From JAXMHQ01 sp046346665 (GTDB lineage Bacteria; Verrucomicrobiota; Verrucomicrobiia; Limisphaerales; JAXMHQ01), in assembly GCA_046346665.1 (NCBI GenBank), contig JAXMHQ010000034.1:1-50735 (forward strand): a DNA stretch of 50,735 bases. Direction: 5' to 3'. The notes below the pieces were generated by a model. It ran no database searches, was not told the origin of the DNA, and saw only the letters and a list, made by a program, of their open reading frames with translations. The number at the start of each line of letters is the position of its first letter. Within the stretch, counting starts at the first letter, position 1. Of the stretch, positions 16,652 to 24,791 are shown in pieces. Made by a program: the position numbers and the translations under genes.

Positions 16652-17431
16652 TCATGTGTAAACGGAGCACTTCTGTGCATGTTGTTTCAGAAATCCTGAA
16701 TCAGGCGCAAATTGCTTTGGTAGTATAAGTTGCGCGCCGTCGAAACTCTCCAGCCAGCGCACCGTTTCGTTATCGCTGTCGGCAACTTCGCGGAGCTGAG
16801 CAGAAAAGCGGATAACGTAGTCGTCCTCTATCCACATCAGATGCCGGTCAAATGCGCGGTCATGAAGCGCGTTAAGGCAAAGCCCGTTTCGGGGGTTCAA
16901 CCGATTCTGCACATCCTCTGCCCACGGGATGATATGGCTAGCAGTCAGCAGTGGTTGGACCGTAAGGCCGGTGACGCAGCATCGAAAATTATAGGCCGAA
17001 AGGATACGGTCGCGGAAAAAGCTCTGGTTCACGCGCACGCGAACAGTGGCTTCGCGCTCGCGACCGGCAGGCGGCAAATCACCAGTGTCGATGTTTGCAA
17101 CTTTTTCAATTGGTTTGCGAAGCCAGTCAGCCAAGAGGCATTCGCTTTCAAACACGAATGATTCGGGTCGTTCGGCGAATTCCTCCCAAACATCTGCTTC
17201 GCCTTTCGCGCCGTGGCTCATGCCCTTAATACCGCGCGCCTGCAGCGCCGGGTCCAATCGCGCAAAATTGGAAAGCTTCAGCGACACAGAGCCAACGCTG
17301 CGCCGGAGCATCCGCGCGAGTTCAATGATGCGCGGGTTCTGCATGTGAATCTGCCCAAATGGGATTTTGCAGTACAGATTGAAGGCCAGGATATGTTCCG
17401 CGCGCGTCCAGTTTTTGTGTTGCGCAGGCAT
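16652..17431 (-). CDS. HNH endonuclease, restriction type
   Basis: 259 residues from ATG 17431, chosen because the domain sequence starts at once (MPAQHKNWTRAEHILAFNLY). The N-terminal ~130 residues resemble the helical region of predicted restriction nucleases of the COG3440 type. The C-terminal HNH_2-like centre is complete: SHIIPWAED (H166), RLNPRNGLCLNALHDRAFD (N182, H190). C151 and C152 lie just before it. It should cut double-stranded DNA with a divalent metal. First gene of a three-gene minus operon opposite the C5 methyltransferase. Confidence 0.9.
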   Translation of the reverse strand: MPAQHKNWTRAEHILAFNLYCKIPFGQIHMQNPRIIELARMLRRSVGSVSLKLSNFARLDPALQARGIKGMSHGAKGEADVWEEFAERPESFVFESECLLADWLRKPIEKVANIDTGDLPPAGREREATVRVRVNQSFFRDRILSAYNFRCCVTGLTVQPLLTASHIIPWAEDVQNRLNPRNGLCLNALHDRAFDRHLMWIEDDYVIRFSAQLREVADSDNETVRWLESFDGAQLILPKQFAPDSGFLKQHAQKCSVYT

Positions 17432-17681
17432 GACGCGGAGTGTGCGCCGAACATCTACTTTCGTCAATCCGCGCCGTCGATTGCTTGGGCCATTTACGGT
17501 TCTCGGGCTCAGCCCGTGCGCGCGCATCGAATTCTTCTGACCAACCTATTAGGTTCCAGATCCTGTCTTTTCCCTTGCCTTCCCGCGACCCGGATCAATA
17601 ATCCCGTTGGACTTCGCCGAAACGAAGACCCGCCGATTGTTTGAAGCGGACCACGAATCCGCTGGCGTAAAACAAACGAGC
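17432..17681. other. Upstream region of the HNH operon
   Basis: No gene supported. It must contain the promoter for the leftward operon (HNH, ParB-like, unknown), but no clear boxes are visible in this mixed-composition sequence. Confidence 0.35.
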
Positions 17682-17763
17682 AAATGCTGTTCTCAGTGAT
17701 AGGGCGTACAGGTCGTGCTGTTGCCCGAAAAGGTTTCGGCCTTCATTGAGAACAGCATTTTTT
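17682..17763. repeat. Long hairpin: 18-bp stem, nested stem, T-run
   Basis: Arms AAATGCTGTTCTCAGTGA (17682-17699) and TCATTGAGAACAGCATTT (17743-17760) pair over 18 positions with a single G-T. The 43-base interior holds CCGAAA-AGG-TTTCGG, a 6-bp stem, and the right arm runs into TTTTTT. It could be a strong terminator for a rightward transcript or a ~80-bp MITE/REP-like palindrome at the right border of the defence cassette. Confidence 0.75.
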
Positions 17764-17769
17764 GTCAAA

Positions 17770-18126
17770 ATGAGAAATCAACCACGTCGATCGCACGGGG
17801 GCGATCGAAGCTGTGCTTCGGCTCCCAGCAGGGTCATTAGCCGGGAGCAAATCAAACACATTCAATGGGTCCGCCTGGTCCTTGACGGCCAATCCGCGGA
17901 CGGTATTGGGTTTCTGAACGATGAACTGGTCCGGCTTCAAATGGATCTCAGCCAACCCTTCGGGCTCGTCGGCGCCGTGTCGGTCGCTGGCTCGGTCCGC
18001 GCACTGCTCGATCTCGCCACGTTGGAGGAGCAGGTGGAAGTGGACGTCGAAATGGTCAGTGTTGCCTGGAGGCGGTGGCTCCAACTACTGCTGCGCGGCC
18101 TCTCCGCGCAGCCGGTTGCAAGTTGA
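17770..18126 (+). CDS. Possible hypothetical protein
   Basis: 118 residues from ATG 17770, immediately after the long hairpin. The middle (IKHIQWVRLVLDGQSADGIG, LNDELVRLQMDLSQPFGLVG, ALLDLATLEEQVEVDVEMV) has GC-rich third positions and a balanced composition that looks coding. The last residues (RGLSAQPVAS) run into repeat sequence. No family, signal peptide or ribosome site recognised. An open frame also exists on the other strand. Could be a gene remnant. Confidence 0.35.
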   Translation: MRNQPRRSHGGDRSCASAPSRVISREQIKHIQWVRLVLDGQSADGIGFLNDELVRLQMDLSQPFGLVGAVSVAGSVRALLDLATLEEQVEVDVEMVSVAWRRWLQLLLRGLSAQPVAS

Positions 18127-18402
18127 TGGTTAAAAGTTGAAGGTTCTCGCGGGCCTGAGGAACCGACGAATCCAAAGGCCTGCTTTTTAGACAGAATGAA
18201 CAGAATGAAAATTGAATGGTCTTCCCTTCGCCCCCGTCGCGGACTTCGCGCGACCCCATTAAACTAGTTGCCGGTTGCAGGTTGAAAGTTGAAGGTCAGC
18301 CCGCCTTGTTCCCGTCCTGAATCCTGCTGAGGTTCCCCCGCCCGGGGCGTCGGACGCTTTGAGCGGGGGAACAGCGGTGCTGGGGCCGCCAAAACCTCGA
18401 AA

Positions 18403-19023
18403 CTACGTCGACATGCGCGCGACGGCGTCGCTCCATTCGCTGGAGCCAGTGCTGCCACCAATCGCCCGCGCACGAATATTATACGTCGTGCCCGGTACCA
18501 GCCCTGGCAGGACAATCCGCCGGGCCGCAGTGAAGATCCCCGCATCCTGCCACGTCCCGTTGCCGTTCGCATTCGTCTGCAGATTGTAGGATTTGGCGTT
18601 CTGGATGGGCGACAACCGCACGAGCAGTTGCGTCGTGGCCAGATTTTCAACGGTCGTGATGGACGGTTTGTCGAGCGGCGTTCGCGCCCGATTGGTGCTG
18701 CCCGCCAGGAATCCCGACGTCAACAGCGTCTGAAGCTGTTTGCCGGCGATCGATTGGACGTAACCGGCCAGTTGACGCAGCGCGTCCAGCAACGTTTCGC
18801 GTGCGACATTCTTGGCGGCGGTGAGCTGGATCCCGCCCTGCAACGCGGCCTGGACGGCATCGTGGAAATCCGCCACGCGCTTCGACAGATCTTCCAACGC
18901 GACCGGTGGGGCCGGGAACGAGGCGTTTTGGGTCAGGGACTTCACAACGCTACCCGCGAATTCCGCGAGTTCGGAGTCAGGGTACGACGCAAACTCCAAC
19001 GACACCCTATAGTTTGCTTTCAT
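18403..19023 (-). CDS. Fibronectin type III domain protein
   Basis: 206 residues, ATG at 19023 with ribosome site GGAAAGGATAAAC. Residues 1-105 are mainly helical (LEDLSKRVADFHDAVQAALQ, NVARETLLDALRQLAGYVQS). Residues about 110-206 resemble an FN3 domain (TQLLVRLSPIQNAKSYNLQT, LVPGTTYNIRARAIGGSTGS, WSDAV). No signal peptide. Similar small proteins of a helical half plus FN3 occur in Verrucomicrobia, usually described as hypothetical. It is alone, flanked by repeats. Confidence 0.75.
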   Translation of the reverse strand: MKANYRVSLEFASYPDSELAEFAGSVVKSLTQNASFPAPPVALEDLSKRVADFHDAVQAALQGGIQLTAAKNVARETLLDALRQLAGYVQSIAGKQLQTLLTSGFLAGSTNRARTPLDKPSITTVENLATTQLLVRLSPIQNAKSYNLQTNANGNGTWQDAGIFTAARRIVLPGLVPGTTYNIRARAIGGSTGSSEWSDAVARMST

Positions 19024-19961
19024 GTTTATCCTTTCCCATTTGGTTCAGGTCGAATGCGACGATGAGACGGGGAAGCGGTCTTGCATTGTACATGCCACCT
19101 CGAAAAGCAGTCGAGAGTCGAGGGGCGAGAGTCGAGGGCTTTGGGGGCTTGGCCGTCTTCGCCAGGCTACGACGTGCCCTGGGGTGTTAAGTGACGGTTA
19201 GGTAATATGGTGGTGGGGGTAGTCTAAACGCACCATAGCCCCCTTTGTCTTCCGTTAAAATGATGTTCCTGGCTTCTTTCGTGTGTTTCGTGGTTAACCC
19301 GTTCCCTTTTTGCGTTCTGTGCGATCTTTCGCGGCTAAAGGTTTTCAGTCAGGAGGTTAAACACGTGAAGGGAACTGGAGCGTCCATGCCTGGGTGTCAC
19401 ACACTTCGTTGCAACACCTATCATTGTACTATGGTGGTTTGTCTGTCGGCTGACCAGGTCTGAAAGTCGGCGGGGAAAGTTCCTTTGTTTGAGCTTTCGA
19501 CGGCAACTTTTGCCGGGGGTTAACCGGCTGCGTTTCAATGGCTACCGGAAGCACGCCTCAAACAAACCTTTGTTCGTCTCTAAAGTTCCCTTGTTCGTCG
19601 CGGAAAAACCTTTTTCCCTCGCGGAAAAACATTTGTTCATGACGGAAGAACATTTGTTCGTCATGGAAAAACCTTTTTCTGTGACGGAAGTTCCTTTGTT
19701 TATGATGGACAAGGGAACTTTGCTGGCGAATCTTGGTCAAATCCTCACCGAGAGCCATTATTTGCCGGGTAATGTTTGCCTGTTCTCCGCATTCCCGGGA
19801 ATTCGCCAAACACCCCCTTGTTTAGACAGAATGAACAGAATGAAAATTGAATGATCTTCCCTTCGGGCGGCTCTGCCGAATAGCCAATAGCCAATTGCCG
19901 ATAGCTGATAGCCGACCGGAGTGATTCAGATTCTGGCTCCTGGATTCTGAATTCTGGATTC
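19024..19961. other. Repeat-rich spacer
   Basis: No well supported gene. It includes the 21-bp tandem repeat (19564-19710), the phrase TTTAGACAGAATGAACAGAA (near 19821, also at 18188 and 22568), strings of ATAGCCAATAGC/GATAGCCGA from 19878 to 19915, and the GATTCTGGCTCCTGGATTCT filler at 19929. AAAGTTCCTTTGTTT at 19479 is a detached piece of the tandem repeat. Confidence 0.7.
19564..19710. repeat. Seven imperfect 21-bp tandem repeats
   Basis: Consensus resembles AAACCTTTGTTCGTGACGGAA; the seven copies keep phase exactly. Both strands stay open: rightward it reads heptads such as KPLFVSK, VPLFVAE, KHLFMTE; leftward FRHEQMF, FRDEQGN, FHDEQMF. Because copies differ yet the frame is preserved, a small repetitive protein of about 83-121 residues is possible on either strand, but no ribosome site decides which. 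Confidence 0.85.
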
Positions 19962-21434
19962 TCAGCGGCTTCGCCGTATAGCCGATAGCCAATCGCCGAT
20001 AGCCAACGGATTCGCGCGGGTTCGAGCGGCGATGGCTAGTGCGCCGGTCATCAGCAGGGAGGCAACCGCAAATGTGGTTCGCATCCCCCCGGCGACGGCT
20101 TCCGGCCGGGATGTCGCGGGATCTGCCGAGCCCGAGGCCCAGGCGAACACAGCACCCATCACGGCAGCGCCGGTGATCAGACCGAGATTGCGCGACAGGC
20201 TGAGCAAACCGGAAAGAACACCCCGCTCATCCCGCGGGGCACCCGTCATCAGACCCGTGTTGTTCGCGGTCTGAAACAAGGCGTAGCTCATCGTGACGAG
20301 GACGATCGGACCGAGATAGCCGGCGATGCCGTACCTGGCCGGGAGCAGGGACAGGGCGGACGTGCCGAGCATCATGCCGACGAGTCCAACGATCGTGACA
20401 GGGCGGCTGCCGAGTCGATCGACGAGGCGGCCCGCCGGCATGCCGGTCAATGCCGCGACCAGGGGGCCGACCGACAACGCCACCCCGACTCGCGCGGGTT
20501 CGAGTCCGAGGGATTGCAGGAGATAAAACGGGCCGACCACGAGTGTGGCCATCATCACGGTTGAAACGAGCGCGCTCATGGCGAGGCCCGCACTCAGCAC
20601 CGGATCCCGGAACACCGTGAGTCGAACAATGGGCGAGGGATTCCCGGCTTCGACGAACAGAAAGAGCCCGGCGCCGCCGGCGGCTGTCAACAACAGCGCG
20701 ATGTTGGCCGGACCGAAATGCCCCCGCCCAAGCGTCATGGCCAGGGCATACGCAGCAAGCGTCAGAGCCAGCAGAAGCGTCCCGGTGGTGTCGAAGTCGG
20801 ACCGATCCCTGCCCGTTTCCCGCCGATCCATCGGCAGGAAGCGGGACACGAGGACGAAATTGAGCAGGCCGAGCGGCACATTGATCAGGAAGATGATCTG
20901 CCAGCCGAGCGACGCGACCAGGAGACCTCCGAGCGACGGTCCGAGCGTGGTGCCGATCGCCGACATCATACCGAGCAATCCCATGGCGGTCCCGGTCCGG
21001 GCCCTGGGAACGGCGTCGCCGGCCAAAGCCACAGCGAGGGACATCATGATCGCCGCTCCGAGTCCCTGGGCGGCCCGGGCGGCGATGAGGAACCAGAGAG
21101 CGGGAGCGATCCCGCAGAGCAGCGAGGCGGTCGTGAAGAGCGCGACGCCCGCGAGCAATAACCGGCGCCGGCCCAGGATGTCGCCGAACCGGCCGACGGC
21201 GACGGTCGACGCGGTGATCGCGAGGAGATAGGCGAGGACGATCCATTGCACTCCCTGGAACGAGGACGAAAAGACGCGGGACAATGTCGGCAGGCTCGCG
21301 TTGGCGATGCTGGTGTCGAGCGATGGCATCAGCATGGACAACGAGAGGCCGGCGAGGGCCCAGGTGGCGGAACGGGTCCGGGCCGGTGTTCCGGCCAGGC
21401 CTGTGGATTTCACTGAATCAACGGTCATCATCAT
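19962..21434 (-). CDS. DHA2-type MFS drug transporter
   Basis: 490 residues from ATG 21434 (ATG triplets also at 21431 and 21428). About 14 membrane helices, the DHA2 layout. Motif A-like VGRFGDILGRRRLLLAG follows TM2, and AGRLVDRLGSRPV is its second-half counterpart. MPSLDTSIANASLPTLSR in TM1 is the usual D1 region, and GTTLGPSLGGLLVASLGWQ matches the motif C antiporter region. Expected to be a proton-coupled exporter of drugs or small organic compounds in the inner membrane; substrate unknown. Divergent from a LysR regulator 93 bases away, the common arrangement for regulated efflux pumps. Confidence 0.93.
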   Translation of the reverse strand: MMMTVDSVKSTGLAGTPARTRSATWALAGLSLSMLMPSLDTSIANASLPTLSRVFSSSFQGVQWIVLAYLLAITASTVAVGRFGDILGRRRLLLAGVALFTTASLLCGIAPALWFLIAARAAQGLGAAIMMSLAVALAGDAVPRARTGTAMGLLGMMSAIGTTLGPSLGGLLVASLGWQIIFLINVPLGLLNFVLVSRFLPMDRRETGRDRSDFDTTGTLLLALTLAAYALAMTLGRGHFGPANIALLLTAAGGAGLFLFVEAGNPSPIVRLTVFRDPVLSAGLAMSALVSTVMMATLVVGPFYLLQSLGLEPARVGVALSVGPLVAALTGMPAGRLVDRLGSRPVTIVGLVGMMLGTSALSLLPARYGIAGYLGPIVLVTMSYALFQTANNTGLMTGAPRDERGVLSGLLSLSRNLGLITGAAVMGAVFAWASGSADPATSRPEAVAGGMRTTFAVASLLMTGALAIAARTRANPLAIGDWLSAIRRSR

Positions 21435-21480
21435 GCCAACAGGATGCGCCGCTTTCTGACATGGCGGAAGACGCACCGTT

Positions 21481-21497
21481 TGCACTTTATTCGTGCA
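21481..21497. promoter_or_regulatory. Dyad between MFS and LysR genes
   Basis: TGCAC-TTTATTC-GTGCA, 5-bp arms with 7-base spacer, in the shared 93-base promoter region. Size and AT-rich centre suit a LysR operator. Assignment is by position only. Confidence 0.45.
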
Positions 21498-21527
21498 TGA
21501 AACGCCATGTGTGGATAATGTGCTTGC

Positions 21528-22424
21528 ATGGTGAGGCCCGATTACAACCTTCTGGTCACGCTCGACGTGTTGCTTGCCGAGGGCAGTGTGGCACGCGCGG
21601 CCCGGCGAATGCGGCTGAGTCCGTCGGCGATGAGCCGCGCGCTGGCGCGATTGCGCGAGGCAATGGGAGACCCTCTCCTGGTCAGGGCCGGGCGCGGCCT
21701 CGTCCCCACCCCGCGAGCGCTGGCCATTCGCGAGCAGGTGAACCGGCTTTCGCGGGAGGTGGAATCTGTGCTGCGCCCCGCTGAGAAACTGGACCTCGGC
21801 CAACTGGTTCGAACCTTCACTCTGCGGACCAGCGAGGGTTTCGTGGAAAACTTCGGTCCCGGGCTGATCGCGCGCGTTCACAAGGAAGCGCCCGGGGTGC
21901 GCCTGAGGTTTGTGGCAAAGCCGAACAAAGACAGCGCCCCACTCCGCGACGGGAGCATCGATCTCGAAACCGGGGTTGTGGATGCATTGACCGGCCCGGA
22001 ACTGCGGGTCCAGGCGTTGTTCCGCGACCGGCTGATCGGCGTGGTGCGCAGGGGGCATCCGCTCAGCCGCGGCAACCTCACCCGCGCGCGGTATGCCGAG
22101 GGCCGGCATATCGCGGTGTCGCGCGAGGGTCATGAACGGGGTCCGATCGATGAGGCTTTGAAATCATTTGGACTGGAGCGGCAGATCACCACGGTCGTGG
22201 ATGGTTTTGCGACGGCGGTCGCCCTGGCGCGCGGTTCCGACATGATTGCGACTGTTCCCGAGCGGCATACGGGAAATCTGCGGGCCCGGATGCATAGTTT
22301 TCCGCTTCCCATCGCCACGCCGGGATTCATCGTGTCGCTCCTTTGGCATCCGCGACTGGATGCCGACGTCGCGCATCGCTGGCTGCGGGGATGCGTGCGC
22401 GAGGTCTGCGGGGTTAGCCAATAG
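21528..22424 (+). CDS. LysR-family regulator of the MFS exporter
   Basis: 298 residues, ATG 21528. The HTH is at 1-65: YNLLVTLDVLLAEGSVARAA, RLSPSAMSRALARLREAMGD, GLVPTPRA. The effector domain is at about 90-290 with FTLRTSEGFVENFGPGLIAR and DRLIGVVRRGHPLSRG, full length for the family (NodD/LinR-like subgroup by the LLAEGSVARAA start). Divergent from the MFS gene, so it most likely controls the pump and itself. The gene ends at GVSQ, followed directly by the AATAGCCGATG filler repeat. Confidence 0.92.
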   Translation: MVRPDYNLLVTLDVLLAEGSVARAARRMRLSPSAMSRALARLREAMGDPLLVRAGRGLVPTPRALAIREQVNRLSREVESVLRPAEKLDLGQLVRTFTLRTSEGFVENFGPGLIARVHKEAPGVRLRFVAKPNKDSAPLRDGSIDLETGVVDALTGPELRVQALFRDRLIGVVRRGHPLSRGNLTRARYAEGRHIAVSREGHERGPIDEALKSFGLERQITTVVDGFATAVALARGSDMIATVPERHTGNLRARMHSFPLPIATPGFIVSLLWHPRLDADVAHRWLRGCVREVCGVSQ

Positions 22425-22707
22425 CCGATGCAGGTTGCAGGTTGAAAGTTGAAAGTTGAAGGTCAGCTCGCCTTGTTCCCGTGTATCCCTTTGCGTGGTC
22501 GTGCCCTTCGCGCAAGCCCATTCTGGCTCCTGGATTCTGAATTCTGGATTCCCCAAACACCCCCTTGTTTAGACAGAATGAACAGAATGAAAATTGGATA
22601 ATCTTCCCTTCGCCGCCCTCGCGGACTTCGCGCGAACCGATTCAGATTCTGGCTCCTGAATTCTGAATTCTGGATTCTGGATTCTTAATTGTGGAGCGTT
22701 TTCAATA
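22425..22707. repeat. Mosaic of short interspersed repeats
   Basis: No gene. Ordered pieces: TGCAGGTTGCAGGTTGAAAG (also near 18278), TTCTGGCTCCTGGATTCTGA (also 19932, 22645, 33566, 45489), CCCCCTTGTTTAGACAGAAT with GAACAGAATGAAAATTG (also 18188, 19821), and CGCCCTCGCGGACTTCGCGC (also 18234). The same pieces recur in similar order in other spacers of the window. Confidence 0.8.
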
Positions 22708-22814
22708 AAACTGTAGCCGTTTATTTATCCGCAGATTTCCCAGATGAACGCAGATTATCTGTGAAATCTGGGTAATCTGCGGATGTTCCTCCAGGCGCTT
22801 GCCGGCTACGGTTT
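22708..22814. repeat. 107-bp MITE-like element, copy 1
   Basis: Terminal inverted repeats AAACTGTAGCCG (22708-22719) and CGGCTACGGTTT (22803-22814) match with one mismatch. Inside is a second palindrome, ATCCGCAGATTTC...AATCTGCGGAT. The whole, with flanking TTTTCAATA and TAGCTTGAACTG, recurs at 45567-45673. Confidence 0.8.
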
Positions 22815-22887
22815 AGCTTGAACTGCCCTAAGCCCCCGGAGATTGGCGTCAATTCGGGTTCATTCGCGTGAAGATCTTTCCGGCTTC

Positions 22888-24051
22888 TTACTCGCCCGGC
22901 CGGCTCGTGTGCGCGGCAACTGCTGGAGCGACGATCGATCTTTCGATCACCGGCACCGGCCCACGGCCGTGCCAGAGCAAGGCAATCTTTCGACTCTTCG
23001 GATCGAACGCACAGATCTGGTCCTCCCCGAGCTGAAAGAGCGCCTTGTCCGAAGGCAGATGCACGGCGTTCCGAACCATCCAGGCGCCAAATGGTGTCTC
23101 GTATGAAAATCGCACGCGTTCGCCGGTTTCCTTGTTCGTGGCCTGAAGTCCCTCGATCGGCCAAAAACCGGTCCAAAATTCCCATTGCCCTTCCTGCCCG
23201 CTCCCAAGAGGCTGCGCTTGGCCAAAACTGAACCAGGTGCCCTCGTACTCGGGCGGATTCGTGTGCGTACTCCGCCAATCCGGCGCCGCCTCAACCTGCA
23301 TGTTGGTTCGGATGACGACGAAGTGCGGGCTGTGATCCTCCCGAGTCTCAAGCCGCGCCACCAGGTCCCAGTTATTGGTATCCAATGTGGCCGCTCGAAC
23401 GAACAACCGGTCGTTGGCGTCCGTGGAATGCAGGTCATAAATGAACTGCTCGGTTCCTCCCGCCAAATCCCTCCTGTAAACCTTTCCGTCCTTCGGCCCG
23501 ATGAAGTACACCTGCACCGAACCGGGGAGCGAAAGATCCGAGGGAGAGACAATGTTCATCCTGGTGTAAAGCGAAGTGCCGCTGGCCATCCAATACCAGC
23601 CGAACAGAAGAACGTACGATGCGCTTTGAAGCACAACGGAAGCCCGCACGCTCCGTCGAAACCAATCGGGTTTGCCACGAAAGCACCACGCGATGAAAGG
23701 CCACTCCAGCAGTACGGTCATGCAGTAGGTCAGGACCACCATGACCCAGAACCATTTCCATGCGTTGTTCAGGTCCAGGGGCAAGGCCTGAACGATGGCA
23801 CCGCGCAGGAAGAATCCGCCAAACCAGGCCGAGGCGTAATTGGCGAAGATCATGACCGCGGTACTTTTGACTTTGGGCGCGGAAAACAGCCAGGCGAGCA
23901 ACAATCCCTCCCCGAGACCGATCATCGCATTGCCGACAACCAGGTGTGCCATGCCCGCCCACATCAGCGGGGTCCCGGCGTCTGCCCAGGCGTGCTGCGG
24001 ACAAGCCAGAACGCCGAGAATGGTAAAAACAACAATCAATTCGCGCTTCAT
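22888..24051 (-). CDS. Membrane protein with extracytoplasmic domain, unknown
   Basis: 387 residues, ATG 24051. A signal peptide (MKRELIVVFTILGVLACPQHAWA) is followed by about four to five membrane helices up to residue 155 (LVVGNAMIGLGEGLLLAWLF, WKWFWVMVVLTYCMTVLL, VVLQSASYVLLFGWYWM). The rest, about 165-387, is a soluble domain rich in Trp and Asp (YFIGPKDGKVYRRDLAGGTE, VRAATLDTNNWDLVARLE) that may form beta-propeller-like strands. I recognise no family. It is last in a run of leftward envelope genes, 101 bases after the SecD-like gene. Confidence 0.75.
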   Translation of the reverse strand: MKRELIVVFTILGVLACPQHAWADAGTPLMWAGMAHLVVGNAMIGLGEGLLLAWLFSAPKVKSTAVMIFANYASAWFGGFFLRGAIVQALPLDLNNAWKWFWVMVVLTYCMTVLLEWPFIAWCFRGKPDWFRRSVRASVVLQSASYVLLFGWYWMASGTSLYTRMNIVSPSDLSLPGSVQVYFIGPKDGKVYRRDLAGGTEQFIYDLHSTDANDRLFVRAATLDTNNWDLVARLETREDHSPHFVVIRTNMQVEAAPDWRSTHTNPPEYEGTWFSFGQAQPLGSGQEGQWEFWTGFWPIEGLQATNKETGERVRFSYETPFGAWMVRNAVHLPSDKALFQLGEDQICAFDPKSRKIALLWHGRGPVPVIERSIVAPAVAAHTSRPGE

Positions 24052-24152
24052 ATCAAACGGCCTTCAATTGGGTGTGCGCGGTTCCATGATCAGGAATGCG
24101 GCAATTATCAATACTCGGCGGCTGTTCATGGACAGGCGATGCTTTAGCATCG

Positions 24153-24632
24153 TCACTTTTGCAACGTCTTGCTGATCGCGGCGGCGAGGTCTCGGGCTTC
24201 CTGCTCGGTGAACGAGCCCTCAATCTGGGCCAAGCCCCCGGCAATCTCCGCTCTGATGTAGGGAGCCGAATAGAGCCGGCCATCAATGACAATCGCCAAC
24301 CGTTTGCCGATGTTCTGGCGTGTGACTTCCGCAAAACGCTGCGCACCTTTTTCGGTAAACACTAAATCAATTCGCGGAGCGCCTGTGGGTGTGTTCGTGC
24401 TGACGGTGGCGGACTTCAGATCCGCCTGGTCAAGCAACACCGCCTTCTGGACGGAAAATATCTCCGGTTGTCGGTTGCCCGGGGAGCTCTGGACCAGGGT
24501 CATGCGCTCTGTCTGGCTTGAAGAGTTGTCAGCGACCAGCCGCATCTGAAAAACCTGCGCTGTGGATGAATCTGCGGCGAGCGCTGCCAGACCGACAAGA
24601 CAGCCCGAAACCACACTGATCATTTTCTTCAT
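24153..24632 (-). CDS. Free-standing SecD P1-head domain protein
   Basis: 159 residues from ATG 24632, chosen for the signal peptide MKKMISVVSGCLVGLAALAA. Residues about 75-155 match the SecDF P1 head subdomain: FSVQKAVLLDQADLKSATVS, RIDLVFTEKGAQRFAEVTRQ, NIGKRLAIVIDGRLYSAPYI, GSFTEQEARDLAAAI. In SecD this periplasmic part contacts translocating protein. None of the SecD membrane helices are present, so it is not a SecD subunit. The role of such solitary heads is unknown to me; a periplasmic chaperone-like function is speculation. Preceded by the pseudopilin gene, 159 bases upstream. Confidence 0.85.
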   Translation of the reverse strand: MKKMISVVSGCLVGLAALAADSSTAQVFQMRLVADNSSSQTERMTLVQSSPGNRQPEIFSVQKAVLLDQADLKSATVSTNTPTGAPRIDLVFTEKGAQRFAEVTRQNIGKRLAIVIDGRLYSAPYIRAEIAGGLAQIEGSFTEQEARDLAAAISKTLQK

Positions 24633-24791
24633 AATGTTTTTGTGATGGTCGAATTGCATGGAGACGCCAGGCCTCCAGGCCAGCTTAGCCACGGGGCCAA
24701 CCCGCCCCGTGAGTGCCACCCCAATGTGTTGTGCCGTGAGTTTATGTTTTGAAGCGGCGCGATGGTCGGCACCGGGCGGTTTTAGCGGGTT

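Noticed and set aside
17743..18084. Minus-strand open frame next to the long hairpin
   Set aside because: Third-position GC favours the plus frame, and neither strand shows a known family; only the plus version is listed, with low confidence.
19564..19710. CRISPR-like array
   Set aside because: Contiguous 21-bp repeats with no spacers.
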